Shown: positions 1-7,780, counted from the stretch's first letter. The stretch is 21,654 bases of DNA from a bacterium (GCA_018814465.1 JAHIZR010000108.1:1-21654), one strand, 5' to 3'. Numbers and translations: made by a program. The notes: generated by a model not told the origin, from the letters alone.

Positions 1-76
1 CATCGCGTCCGCAGGCTTTTATTCTTAAATCGCCCGAATGTTCTTCGAAAACAAAGGGTTTAAAGTCAGAGCTCAT
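1..76 (-). CDS. Archease-like protein, N-terminal fragment (runs off the window)
   Basis: An ATG at 76-74 on the minus strand opens a frame that stays open for 25 codons to the window edge. The peptide contains FEEHSGDLRIKACGRD, which resembles the N-terminal archease signature (F/Y-E-H-T-A-D-h-x-h-x-A-x-G): the His-Ser-Gly-Asp here would supply the metal-binding aspartate of the HTAD motif. Archease activates the RNA ligase RtcB, so an rtcB gene might lie nearby outside the window. No Shine-Dalgarno is obvious before the ATG; the leader instead carries DnaA-like boxes. Only 25 residues are visible, so the assignment rests on one motif and could be wrong. Confidence 0.55.
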   Translation of the reverse strand, partial: MSSDFKPFVFEEHSGDLRIKACGRD

Positions 77-81
77 GAGAT

Positions 82-98
82 TGTGGATATGTGGATAA
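82..98 (-). promoter_or_regulatory. Two abutting DnaA-box-like 9-mers
   Basis: On the minus strand 98-90 reads TTATCCACA, an exact match to the strict DnaA-box consensus, and 90-82 reads ATATCCACA, one mismatch away. They share base 90 and lie just upstream of the archease-like start at 76. Two boxes in the same orientation could bind DnaA as a transcriptional regulator or be chance. There is no box cluster or GATC array that would make this a replication origin. Confidence 0.4.
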
Positions 99-105
99 CT
101 TCCGT

Positions 106-134
106 ATTATCATCTGTTTTAAAGAAATTCTACT
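106..134 (-). promoter_or_regulatory. Possible weak promoter for the archease-like gene
   Basis: The minus strand shows GATAAT (111-106) as a -10 with a poor -35, AGTAGA (134-129), at a 17-nt spacing. The start point would be near 99-100. A weak -35 is common at promoters that need an activator, and the CRP/FNR-type palindrome centred at 161.5 would sit about 62 bp upstream, the usual class I position. This is inference from spacing only. Confidence 0.25.
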
Positions 135-150
135 CTCTCTAAACTCATCC

Positions 151-172
151 TTATGTGAATACATTCACATAA
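151..172. promoter_or_regulatory. Perfect CRP/FNR-family type palindrome
   Basis: Ten-base arms TTATGTGAAT (151-160) and ATTCACATAA (163-172) are perfect inverted repeats around a 2-nt centre. Inside is TGTGA-N6-TCACA (154-169), the classical CRP recognition core. It lies between divergent genes. Measured to the putative archease start (about 99) its centre is at about -62; measured to the predicted start of the beta-barrel gene (about 282) it is at about -120. A CRP/FNR-superfamily regulator is the natural reader, though a GntR- or TetR-type protein could use a similar palindrome. Confidence 0.6.
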
Positions 173-246
173 AAATGAGACATATAAGGTATTGTGCTCA
201 TTAGAGGATGCGGTTGTGAAACTACGAAATATTTTGCAGAAAAGCA

Positions 247-275
247 TTGACAATCCTCATAGAATTCGTTATTTT
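247..275 (+). promoter_or_regulatory. Sigma70-type promoter of the beta-barrel gene
   Basis: TTGACA (247-252, perfect -35), a 17-nt spacer and TATTTT (270-275, -10) precede the beta-barrel gene. Predicted transcription start is near 282, giving a leader of about 32 nt before the ATG at 314. Confidence 0.7.
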
Positions 276-313
276 TACCCGAAATCGCCAGAAACTAAGT
301 GGAGATTCCCGAA

Positions 314-1507
314 ATGACTCTTAAGAAATTGTTTTTATTTGTTCTCGCTATTGCTATCCTCCTTCCGGTAGCAGTAAACGCATCTTCGTCCCGCTACATG
401 GGTATTGGTGGTCCCGGAACTGACTACATCATCTATGATGCCTCCAACCACGGACTCTATCCCTCGCTGACTCACAAATACCAGAAGCTGCTTGGTATTG
501 AGTACAGTGGAGCGGGTGCCGCTTGGGATCACACCCTTGTGTACTGTGTATGGGATTTTGAAGGCAAATCCGCCGTCAAGTTCATCCTTGATTCGTCCCC
601 CTCGTCCATGTTCGATGTCACAAGTGATAATTTGTTTGCTGGGATGACTCAAAACGGCAACTTCCATATGCTGAGCATGGTTTATGGTCGCCCGATGGGT
701 GATGATTTTGACTTCGGTGTTGCTTTGCGTTATGAAGGCAAGTCCTTTGCACAAGACGAAATTCCGAGTGTCCAAAGCAAAATCGATGCAAGCTACAGTT
801 CATTCGGCCTGTCGCTCGGTATCACTGCTCTGGAAAAGAACCTGGATGCAACTCTTGGTGTAGATTTCGCCGGCTTCTCGCGTGATGAGGGCAGCACAAC
901 CGTGCTCGAAAATGATGGTTCGATGCGCCTCACCCTACAGGGTCGCTACTGGTACAAGTACAGCGACACCAACACATTGGTACCGCATCTGCGCTTTGTC
1001 AATCATAAGTACGGCGCCAAGTATGGTTCCGCTGGTACAACAACAACGGTAGCAGCCTCCGAAACGGTTACTGACTTAATTCTCGGACTCGGTCATAATT
1101 GGAAGCCAGTTGATGCTTGCTTGATTGTCTTCGAGCTTGGTTTTGAGTCCTATGGCACCGAATGTGATGACGGAACCAACACGACAACTGACAGCCGTAG
1201 TGATATCTACTGGCGTGCCGGCGGTGAAACCAGAATCAACGGTTGGCTCAATGGCCGTCTGGGCGCAGTTCGTCAATGGCGCGGCGTAACCGAAGAGATG
1301 ATGTCCGGAACCAATACCTATGAAACCACTTATGGTTACTCGACAACCACGATTTATTGCGGCGGTACTTTCTACTATCATCGCCTCTATATCGACTTCC
1401 TGGTTGAGCCTGACTTCCTGAAGTACGGCCCGTCCTTTATCGGCGGCGACTCCGGCAGTGGCCTCGCGAGCAAGGTTTCGATGTTCTACAATTTCGGCAA
1501 GGACTAA
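314..1507 (+). CDS. Predicted outer-membrane beta-barrel protein, unknown function
   Basis: The ATG at 314 is chosen because GGAG (301-304) lies 9 nt upstream and the product then starts with a clean signal peptide (MTLKKLFLFVLAIAILLPVAVNA). A GTG five codons upstream (299) is an alternative. The mature protein of about 375 residues alternates polar and hydrophobic/aromatic residues in many short strands with Gly/Asn/Asp turns, has very few cysteines, and ends in an aromatic strand (SMFYNFGKD), the pattern of an outer-membrane beta-barrel. No transporter, enzyme or adhesin motif was recognised. It is monocistronic: strong promoter upstream and intrinsic terminator 40 nt downstream. The beta-barrel call is from sequence texture, not homology. 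Confidence 0.75.
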   Translation: MTLKKLFLFVLAIAILLPVAVNASSSRYMGIGGPGTDYIIYDASNHGLYPSLTHKYQKLLGIEYSGAGAAWDHTLVYCVWDFEGKSAVKFILDSSPSSMFDVTSDNLFAGMTQNGNFHMLSMVYGRPMGDDFDFGVALRYEGKSFAQDEIPSVQSKIDASYSSFGLSLGITALEKNLDATLGVDFAGFSRDEGSTTVLENDGSMRLTLQGRYWYKYSDTNTLVPHLRFVNHKYGAKYGSAGTTTTVAASETVTDLILGLGHNWKPVDACLIVFELGFESYGTECDDGTNTTTDSRSDIYWRAGGETRINGWLNGRLGAVRQWRGVTEEMMSGTNTYETTYGYSTTTIYCGGTFYYHRLYIDFLVEPDFLKYGPSFIGGDSGSGLASKVSMFYNFGKD

Positions 1508-1546
1508 TCGTCACAGACTGAAACAAGTAGTCTAAGAGATTATGCG

Positions 1547-1576
1547 AAGACCCGGTCGAGATGGCCGGGTCTTTGT
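1547..1576 (+). terminator. Intrinsic terminator after the beta-barrel gene
   Basis: AAGACCCGG (1547-1555) pairs perfectly with CCGGGTCTT (1565-1573) around a 9-nt loop, followed by a short T-run. It lies between convergent genes and may also stop minus-strand transcription from the LRR gene. Confidence 0.7.
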
Positions 1577-1586
1577 ATTCTGTTGA

Positions 1587-1623
1587 TTCCCCCCTTTTGT
1601 ATTACCCTCATGAAATGGGGGAA
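1587..1623 (-). other. C-run/G-run inverted repeat after the LRR gene
   Basis: TTCCCCC (1587-1593) can pair with GGGGGAA (1617-1623) across a 23-nt loop, just downstream of the LRR stop codon at 1636. No T-tract follows on the minus strand, so it would be a weak terminator at best; it may stabilise the mRNA 3' end. Confidence 0.3.
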
Positions 1624-1635
1624 AGCGGAGCAGCG

Positions 1636-2793
1636 CTATCGCTCGACAATGACTCCGCGCGCTTCCAGAGTGGGAATGAAATAAAACAACGAGCTGTCAC
1701 TCAGCGGATTGTTGTAGAGAAAAAGAGAATCACCGTCGTTTATCCCGCTGTTCTGAACCAAAGGCTCCAGACTGACAATGCTGTTGTCCGAGAGATTCGC
1801 GGAGTAGAAATCCGGCTGGACCCGCAAAGCCGTGAGATCGACAATATCATTATTGGACGCGTTCAGAGACTGAAGGCTGTTAATGCTCGAGAGCGGAGAG
1901 ATCGACGTAAGCGAGTTATGACTGACATTCAGATATTGCAGATTCGAAAGCTGTGACAGCGGCTCGATACTCGAAATGCTATTGGATGTCAGCCATAATG
2001 TTTCAATCGTAGTCAGTTCGCGCAAGGGTTCGATACTCTCAATGCTGTTTCCCCAAAGATTAAGAAAGGTCAGGTGCCGCAGCGTCGTGAGGCTTGTCAG
2101 CGATTGAATTCCGGTTTGAGCAAGCTCCAATTCCTGCAGATTCTGAAGCAACTGGAGCGGAGCAAGGCTTTCGAGGTCGTTGTTCGAAAGATTCAGCACG
2201 CGAAGCTGAGTCAGATTCGAGAGCGGCTGAATATCGGTGAACAGATTGCCGTTTAACTGCAGCGTGCGAAGGCTCACAAGTCCGCCAAGCGGCGCGAGAC
2301 TTGTTATCTCATTATCTCCCAGCCGCAGGTCACTCAGCAGATAGGAAGCGACAAGATCCGCGACCGCCGCGATCCGATTAAAGTTCAGATTCAGTTGACG
2401 CAAAGCCGTCAGGTTGTCGAGAGATGAGAAGTCTGAGATTATATTCTGATCGAGAATCAGAGTATCAATCGAGCTCAAACCGGACAGCGGCGAAATGTCC
2501 GAAATCGTGTTTTCGCCCAGATCAGCCGAGATGAGCGACCGCATATGCTCGGCGCCTGTGATATCAGTGATCTGACGATTTCGGCCATCCAGCTGCGTGA
2601 TCGACTCAAGATCAGCAAGAACAATATCTCCTGTCGGTTTCAGGATTGTCTCGCGGATGACCTCTTCGAATCGCGAATCCGGGATTTCGATCACGGTGTT
2701 AGCCGGTCCGGTAATACCCGTGCTTCGATCCCGATTACAGCCCGAAACCATAAGCAATGCAAGCAATACGCCTGCCGTAAATCTCCACCACAT
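1636..2793 (-). CDS. Leucine-rich-repeat (SDS22/internalin-like) lipoprotein
   Basis: The start ATG at 2793 follows a strong AGGAGG. Residues 1-19 are a lipoprotein signal (LLALLMVSGC, lipid-modified Cys19). Residues about 35-75 form a cap of the type seen before such repeats (IPDSRFEEVIRETI ... LDGRNRQITDITG). From about residue 70 to 350 there are about 13 repeats, nearly all exactly 22 residues, of the SDS22 type: N-x-I-x-S-I-x-P-L-x-x-L-x-x-L-x-x-L-x-L-x-x. The C-terminus (SLFYFIPTLEARGVIVER) closes the solenoid. The repeats predict a curved protein-binding surface anchored in the envelope; no catalytic domain is present and the ligand is unknown. It has its own promoter. Confidence 0.9.
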   Translation of the reverse strand: MWWRFTAGVLLALLMVSGCNRDRSTGITGPANTVIEIPDSRFEEVIRETILKPTGDIVLADLESITQLDGRNRQITDITGAEHMRSLISADLGENTISDISPLSGLSSIDTLILDQNIISDFSSLDNLTALRQLNLNFNRIAAVADLVASYLLSDLRLGDNEITSLAPLGGLVSLRTLQLNGNLFTDIQPLSNLTQLRVLNLSNNDLESLAPLQLLQNLQELELAQTGIQSLTSLTTLRHLTFLNLWGNSIESIEPLRELTTIETLWLTSNSISSIEPLSQLSNLQYLNVSHNSLTSISPLSSINSLQSLNASNNDIVDLTALRVQPDFYSANLSDNSIVSLEPLVQNSGINDGDSLFLYNNPLSDSSLFYFIPTLEARGVIVER

Positions 2794-2835
2794 GGAACCC
2801 TCCTGGGATGCGCTAATTGGTAGTTGGTCTATGCT

Positions 2836-2864
2836 AATTTACTCATGCTTTCCCGATATGTCAA
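2836..2864 (-). promoter_or_regulatory. Sigma70-type promoter of the LRR lipoprotein gene
   Basis: On the minus strand TTGACA (2864-2859), a 17-nt spacer and TAAATT (2841-2836) are present. Predicted start is near 2829, about 35 nt before the ATG. It begins 23 nt beyond the terminator hairpin of the upstream gene, so the two genes look separately transcribed. Confidence 0.65.
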
Positions 2865-2879
2865 CCGGGAGACAGGACA

Positions 2880-2917
2880 TAAACAAAAACCCCGGTCAAG
2901 CATCGTGACCGGGGTTT
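2880..2917 (-). terminator. Strong intrinsic terminator of the T9SS-sorted protein gene
   Basis: A perfect 12-bp stem AAACCCCGGTCA (2887-2898) / TGACCGGGGTTT (2906-2917) with a 7-nt loop is followed on the minus strand by a T-rich tail (TTTTTGTTTA). It lies 40 nt past the stop codon of the gene ending at 2958. Confidence 0.9.
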
Positions 2918-2957
2918 CTTATTCAAACGGCTTTCTTTTTAAAGCCTGTGTGCCAAC

Positions 2958-5183
2958 TTACTTCAGCAGCATCATCTTCTTCATATCGGTAAACTGCGGA
3001 GTTTCCAACCGATAGAAGTAAACGCCCGACGGAAGCGCACCCGCCTCGAAGTTGATGGTATGGCGGCCCGCGGCTTGATAGCCGTTGACCAGCGACGCAA
3101 TCTCGCGACCCAGCACGTCAAAAACAACCAATTGAACATTCGTCGCGTCCTTCAGATCAAAGGTGATCGTCGTGCTTGGATTGAACGGATTCGGGAAGTT
3201 CGCGTACAGCTTATATTCTTCGACCACCGCGACCCCGGCAATGACCAGAGCCTCGGTTTCAGCCGCGACCGTACGAAGTCCGCGAATATCCACCGAGATC
3301 AGTTGATACTGATAGGTGTTATTGACGGTGACCGCTTCATCAACATAAGAGTATGCGTTTGTACTCGATGAATTGCCCGCGCCCTCAATTTGCACACCGA
3401 CATTCTGCCAGTTGCCGCCGACCGGACGACGATTCAGTTCGAAGTGATCGTTATCCGTTTCCGATGCAGTGTTCCAAGCCAGCACGATCTTGCCGTTCTG
3501 AGATACCGCATCGAAGCCGATCAACTCGATTGCCAACTGGATATCTTCCTTGACATAGTCCTCGGTCTCGCCGAGCAGATAGTCCACCGCAGTCTGAGCC
3601 GAGTCGCAGTCCAATTCATTGGGACCCATGGACATCAGGCGGAAGCGGAAGTATCCATCATAGCGGCCAAGATCATAGACTCCCGGATCGGTGAAGCAAA
3701 TATTGTTTACATGTCCTGTGCGGCTGCCGGTCACCAGTTCACCGGCGATGATGCACTCGTCCGGTTTTGTCGGTGTTACTACGGGAGGACAGAGCGTGTC
3801 GTCAAAATCACAATCAAGATTGCCATCTTTCCAAGCCCACAGATAGAGCGGTTCACCATCCCAGCCGGGACCGGTCGTAACCGTAACATTCACGCAGACA
3901 GTGGAACAGGGCCACCAAGCATCATAATCATTCAATAAAAACTCAACGCCGTCGTCAAAGTCATCCTGATTATCAAGATTCGGCACCAGTTCAGGCGAGA
4001 CATCAGCGCCCAGCCAAGCGATTTCATCGTCGAGAGCATTGGCCGGACCACCATCGGCCAGACTGTTTGTATTATACGAACAGTCACCCACATCATTTGA
4101 TCCGAGGTCGCCCAAGTCAAAGAACTGCGGTTCCGGAATCTGGCGGCAGGTGCCGTAGACCACAAGCTTTGACCATTCCACTCTTGTTGCCCAGGTGCAG
4201 ACGTCGCTGTACTTATCAATATCGATGGCTACATCAACATCAGAGCCATTATCATCCAGCAGATCCAAAGGAATATTGAACCATGTGACCGATTTAGACA
4301 TATTGGCTGAACCGCCGTTGATGCCTTGCAGATAAGTCGGCAGAACCACCGTCGAATTCACCTTGATTTCGTCATGTTCGCAAGGATCGGAAGAATCCAA
4401 CGCGTTGATCTCGCAGAAATCAACGTCATAGGCGCAGATTACCACAAAGGCGGAATCAATCACAAAGTCGCCTTCGAGGCAGAATTCAGCTTGTCCTTCT
4501 CCGTAAAAGCCATTCCAGTGGCTCCAGCCAAAGTCCTGATGGAACCAGCTATAGTAGCCGAAGCCATAGGTTGGATTGACACCGGTACTGGGATCCTGAC
4601 AACCCCAGTTGCCTTGCCACGGACCTGCGTAGTAAGGCGAGCCAGCATCAGAAGCATCCGTGGTGTGCACCCAAACCAAATTCTCACCGGAACCGGATTC
4701 GCCTTCGGTCAGAGCTTCATCTGTGAGCTCGCAGGGATCTTCGCATATTTCGAAACGGATAGTGAAATCCGGTTCTTGCGAATCAATTTCAAACAGCACG
4801 TAATAAAGGCCCTGACCCAACTCAATACAATGCAGTCCGGCTCTGCTGCCCGCGACGATTTCGCGACCGCCGCAACACTCCGTCATCACATGGATCGTGC
4901 CGATATTATCCACGTAAGACATCGAAAGCAGCCCAGTCCCAGCCATTTCCAACTGAACCACGTGGTCAAGTCCGTCACGGCGATAACACTCGTTTGAACC
5001 CGCAACAAATGGCAGATCAACAAAGCCTGCACCACCTGTCGGATTAACAATGATTACGTCACTTGGAGGACATCCATTGTCCAAAGATCCGCCTGGACTT
5101 CTCATCATCTCAATACCTGCTGAAGCAGTTCCAACACATGCCAGCAGCAGCATAATCATAAATGCATACATCAAGCGTTTCAC
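2958..5183 (-). CDS. Secreted GEVED-like protein with type IX secretion C-terminal sorting domain
   Basis: The product is about 741 aa. GTG at 5183 is preferred because AAGGAG lies 6 nt before it; an ATG six codons upstream (5201) has no ribosome site. The N-terminus is a Sec signal (MYAFMIMLLLACVGTASA). Numbered from the upstream ATG, residues 30-155 are a Cys-containing beta region, 160-355 an aromatic-rich jelly-roll-like region, about 360-553 a GEVED-like domain ending in GETEDYV, 560-655 a fibronectin-III-like segment (LAWNTASETDNDHFELNR), and 660-747 the T9SS/Por sorting domain (NFPNPFNPSTTITFDL, VFDVLGREIASL, SGVYFYRL, MKKMMLLK). Established family knowledge says such domains direct export by the type IX system and are then removed. 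The cargo function is unknown and no T9SS machinery gene lies in the window. Confidence 0.88.
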   Translation of the reverse strand: MKRLMYAFMIMLLLACVGTASAGIEMMRSPGGSLDNGCPPSDVIIVNPTGGAGFVDLPFVAGSNECYRRDGLDHVVQLEMAGTGLLSMSYVDNIGTIHVMTECCGGREIVAGSRAGLHCIELGQGLYYVLFEIDSQEPDFTIRFEICEDPCELTDEALTEGESGSGENLVWVHTTDASDAGSPYYAGPWQGNWGCQDPSTGVNPTYGFGYYSWFHQDFGWSHWNGFYGEGQAEFCLEGDFVIDSAFVVICAYDVDFCEINALDSSDPCEHDEIKVNSTVVLPTYLQGINGGSANMSKSVTWFNIPLDLLDDNGSDVDVAIDIDKYSDVCTWATRVEWSKLVVYGTCRQIPEPQFFDLGDLGSNDVGDCSYNTNSLADGGPANALDDEIAWLGADVSPELVPNLDNQDDFDDGVEFLLNDYDAWWPCSTVCVNVTVTTGPGWDGEPLYLWAWKDGNLDCDFDDTLCPPVVTPTKPDECIIAGELVTGSRTGHVNNICFTDPGVYDLGRYDGYFRFRLMSMGPNELDCDSAQTAVDYLLGETEDYVKEDIQLAIELIGFDAVSQNGKIVLAWNTASETDNDHFELNRRPVGGNWQNVGVQIEGAGNSSSTNAYSYVDEAVTVNNTYQYQLISVDIRGLRTVAAETEALVIAGVAVVEEYKLYANFPNPFNPSTTITFDLKDATNVQLVVFDVLGREIASLVNGYQAAGRHTINFEAGALPSGVYFYRLETPQFTDMKKMMLLK

Positions 5184-5189
5184 TGGCTT

Positions 5190-5195
5190 CTCCTT
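5190..5195 (-). promoter_or_regulatory. Ribosome binding site that favours a GTG start
   Basis: AAGGAG (minus strand 5195-5190) stands 6 nt before GTG at 5183, whereas the in-frame ATG at 5201 has no purine-rich site at usable distance. This supports the shorter N-terminus. Confidence 0.55.
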
Positions 5196-5201
5196 TTCCA
5201 T

Positions 5202-5566
5202 CTATTCATGAAAACTAATTATCTTCCTTTTCAAAGGTGCTCTGTGCAGACTTTGATGGGTCTGCAATATCATATCAAATCCTTAGTCGAGGTTTGTGAA
5301 AATCCTCGGTTTACAATGACCCAAAGTAATGATACTTAGCACTGTCTAAAGGTAGTCCGTATGTACTCATATTGCAATGAATATAGTTCTTATTTCTTTT
5401 TTTCTCGTCTAAAAAAACTTAAATTAGACTGTTGTTAATCGTACACTTGTGCTCACTGTGTGAACTATATTGAACCTATTAACACTGTCTCGGATAACGC
5501 CGGAGTAACGTGTCAGTTCACTTCGTAAGTTCGATTTTATGCCCTTGCTGCAATTGCGCTAAATGC
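5202..5566. other. Non-coding region between T9SS-cargo gene and tRNA
   Basis: This AT-rich stretch shows no credible gene on either strand. As leader of the minus-strand gene it can form two small hairpins: GCAGAC (5246-5251)/GTCTGC (5260-5265) and CGAGG (5288-5292)/CCTCG (5304-5308). No convincing minus-strand promoter could be chosen; the best candidates have only one good element. Confidence 0.5.
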
Positions 5567-5595
5567 TTGACTTTTGAATCGTGAATCCCTACATT
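5567..5595 (+). promoter_or_regulatory. Promoter of tRNA-Phe
   Basis: TTGACT (5567-5572), a 17-nt spacer and TACATT (5590-5595) precede the tRNA, with the predicted start about 7 nt before the mature 5' end. Confidence 0.75.
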
Positions 5596-5608
5596 CTTGT
5601 TCGTCCTT

Positions 5609-5681
<73 letters not shown>

Positions 5682-5693
5682 CCTTAGAATTAG

Positions 5694-5733
5694 CCTGTGA
5701 GCCTTCTAAAGCTTGCAGGTTTTTTCTTTTCTT
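5694..5733 (+). terminator. Intrinsic terminator of tRNA-Phe
   Basis: CCTGTGAGC (5694-5702) pairs with GCTTGCAGG (5711-5719), including two G-T pairs, around an 8-nt loop, and is followed by a long T-rich tract (5720-5733). Confidence 0.85.
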
Positions 5734-6227
5734 AAAGCAGCGCTTCAACATGTCATACCCCCTGCTCGCGGTGAACCCCGCCACCTGTGTACAGGATGAG
5801 CGGGGTTCGGTTAAATGAAGCCTGAGAGTGGTGCGGCTGCATTCAAACTATACTAAGTATGCTTGCTGGGTTGAAATGTACGCTCTAAATGACCGAAAGT
5901 CAATGTTATTCCGAGGCTTAGATGGTTATCTTTCCGTGATTTTCACTTTAAGTTTTATCTCTTGCTTCAGCTTGCAGTTAGCCTCTTTTGTGGTATGACA
6001 CCCGAGATGACTACTTAAAGTTAAAGCAGCTAATTCAGAGACGTTGCCTCCTCGCGACACACAGTACCGGTGCCGGTGATCGCGTCGGACGAAACGAAGC
6101 CGGGATAGATAAGAAATCGCAGTCCGACGGAAAGGACCACTGTTTTGAGAAGAAGCAGGATTCAGAGCAACACCCGGGAGGGTGTTGTTTAGTACTTGGG
6201 TGATGTTCGGGGCGGAATCTCGGCGAG
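5734..6227. other. About 490 bases without a recognisable gene; several hairpins
   Basis: No reading frame here looks like a protein. Inverted repeats seen are GAACCCCGC (5773-5781)/GCGGGGTTC (5800-5808) with an inner CCTGT/ACAGG, CGTCGGAC (6083-6090)/GTCCGACG (6122-6129), and CAACACCC (6168-6175)/GGGTGTTG (6180-6187) with a GGGA loop and TTT after it. A weak promoter-like pair TTGCAG-N16-TATGAC with an extended TGG stands before about 6005. A small RNA ending near 6190 is possible, but no known RNA family was recognised. Confidence 0.35.
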
Positions 6228-6262
6228 ATATAAAAAGCCCCGACCGCAATGGACGGGGCTTT
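6228..6262 (-). terminator. Intrinsic terminator of the first ZU5/YfaP-like lipoprotein gene
   Basis: AAAGCCCCG (6234-6242) pairs with CGGGGCTTT (6254-6262); minus-strand transcripts then run into TTTTTATAT. It lies 22 nt past the stop codon and closely resembles the terminator of the neighbouring paralogue at 7832-7864. Confidence 0.88.
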
Positions 6263-6284
6263 GAATGTGCAATAGGTCTATGTG

Positions 6285-7694
6285 TCAGTTCTTAGCAGGG
6301 CGATCCACATTGCGGCGATCAACCTTGCCTTGACCATCGGCAAATGTTGCTGCACCACCACTAATGGTGAATCGGCAAACCTCTACTGTCTCGTCAACAC
6401 CGACTGTACTTGAATAAGTACGGGTCGTTCCGCCGACAACGGTTCTGAGGTTAATCGCTTGCGATCCGTGATCATGTCCGCAACTGCTGAACCAGTCGAC
6501 TTCAACAATGTATTCACCTGCAGGAGGAGTCGTTGTCCAGTAGATATTTTCCGGACGGCCGTTTTCATAGTTGCTGCAAAGGTTGTCGCGGTCAAGCTGT
6601 CCTCCGGTTGTAGTTGTGCTGGGAGCTTGACCATTTCCATAGTAGCATCTTTCACCCGTCGGATCGGTCACCCAGAGATCCAAGTCCAACGAGTTCTGAT
6701 TCCACCAAGTTAATGTGACTTGAATATCACCGGTGCCGACCGGGACTGTCGGTTGCGGAGTACAATCGCAACGGCCATCTTGAATGCCGGTGTCGTTGAT
6801 GCCGTTTCCGCCGACCTCCAATTGAGTGCAATCCCAATTTGCAATGCCTGACCAACTGTGACGAGCGGCGTTATCGACAATGAGCTGACCGGGCAGCCAG
6901 CGATGGGTATAGATCGGATCGTGTTCACCGGGATCATGATAATAAGTCACACAGACTTTATACCAGCCTTGAGCCATCCACCATTCGCCTTCGTCGGTCA
7001 CGCCAATATTGTGATTCCAGGGAGCCCAAGCGGAAGTCAAGCCCTCTGCCGGCATCCACCCGGCATCAACTTCGGGGTATTTGAGGCTATCAACGACTGC
7101 GCAGAGAGTAATCCACTTGTCCGAGTTGTTCTTGACCCATGTGCAGCCTGTGGCGCGTGGATCGCCGCCTTCATTCAGTCCCAGGAAGAACGGACAGAAG
7201 TGGAAAGTCTGGGTGCTGACAGTTCGGCGATCCGTGTGATAGGTGCCGGCGAAGTACTCGGCTTCACCCGTCGTCTGGTTAATCCGATAGAGATTCACTT
7301 CCTTGTCGCCGGGTTCGAGACCTTCCGTGAGGGGAATCTCAACGGTTACCGCATGCTCAAAGACAAATCCATCGGGTCCAAAAAGGTAGACACTGGAGCC
7401 CATTTCATCGTTATTGGGCGGAGTGATGGTAGATTCATTGTCCGCTTCAATGGAAAAGACAATCGTTCCGGGATTGCCGTTTTCCAGACGAGGAACCGCG
7501 CCTTCAGGCACGTAAATGCGGGCACCCGCCGGAGTCTCAATTGTTGTTTCCTGTTCAGAGGTCACGGCACCGCTGGCATTATCCTCCTGCTGAGTCGGAG
7601 TCGGTTCTGACTTATCGTCATCTTTGTCACAGGACCAGGCGAATCCGAGCAAGGCCGCCGCAAGTCCGAACACAATAATTTTTTTGTACTTCAT
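6285..7694 (-). CDS. Lipoprotein with ZU5-like and YfaP/DUF2135-like domains (paralogue 1)
   Basis: The product is 469 aa. ATG at 7694 is chosen for AAGGA seven bases upstream and because it puts the signal sequence at the very N-terminus (KKIIVFGLAAALLGFAWSC, Cys22, a slightly unusual lipobox with Trp at -2). An acidic linker follows. Residues about 45-180 resemble a ZU5 domain (TPAGARIYVPEGAVP, FGPDGFVF, VTVEIPL). A Cys/Trp-rich middle (EGEWWMAQGWYKVCV) comes next. Residues about 320-440 match the YfaP/DUF2135-like beta fold (GTGDIQVTLTWWN, LDLDLWVTDPTGERCYYG, LDRDNLC, ENIYW). Such domains occur in envelope proteins of unsettled role, so no enzymatic function is claimed. It is monocistronic and paralogous along its length to the next gene. 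Confidence 0.87.
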   Translation of the reverse strand: MKYKKIIVFGLAAALLGFAWSCDKDDDKSEPTPTQQEDNASGAVTSEQETTIETPAGARIYVPEGAVPRLENGNPGTIVFSIEADNESTITPPNNDEMGSSVYLFGPDGFVFEHAVTVEIPLTEGLEPGDKEVNLYRINQTTGEAEYFAGTYHTDRRTVSTQTFHFCPFFLGLNEGGDPRATGCTWVKNNSDKWITLCAVVDSLKYPEVDAGWMPAEGLTSAWAPWNHNIGVTDEGEWWMAQGWYKVCVTYYHDPGEHDPIYTHRWLPGQLIVDNAARHSWSGIANWDCTQLEVGGNGINDTGIQDGRCDCTPQPTVPVGTGDIQVTLTWWNQNSLDLDLWVTDPTGERCYYGNGQAPSTTTTGGQLDRDNLCSNYENGRPENIYWTTTPPAGEYIVEVDWFSSCGHDHGSQAINLRTVVGGTTRTYSSTVGVDETVEVCRFTISGGAATFADGQGKVDRRNVDRPAKN

Positions 7695-7780
7695 AACGCT
7701 ATCCTTGGAATAATGAAGAGGGAGGCGGTCAGAGTTATGCGACACAGATGCGAATTATGACCACGCAGTATATTAATGAT

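Noticed and set aside
82..98. Replication origin suggested by DnaA boxes
   Set aside because: Only two boxes are seen, no dnaA, dnaN or gyrB nearby and no box cluster beside a clear unwinding region.
5926..6249. A 107-codon minus-strand open frame in the orphan region
   Set aside because: Its start lies inside the terminator hairpin of the lipoprotein gene, there is no ribosome site, and the composition is not protein-like.
6858..7610. A 250-codon plus-strand open frame opposite lipoprotein paralogue 1
   Set aside because: It is antisense to a gene with lipobox, domain motifs, ribosome site and terminator, and has a paralogue only on the minus strand.
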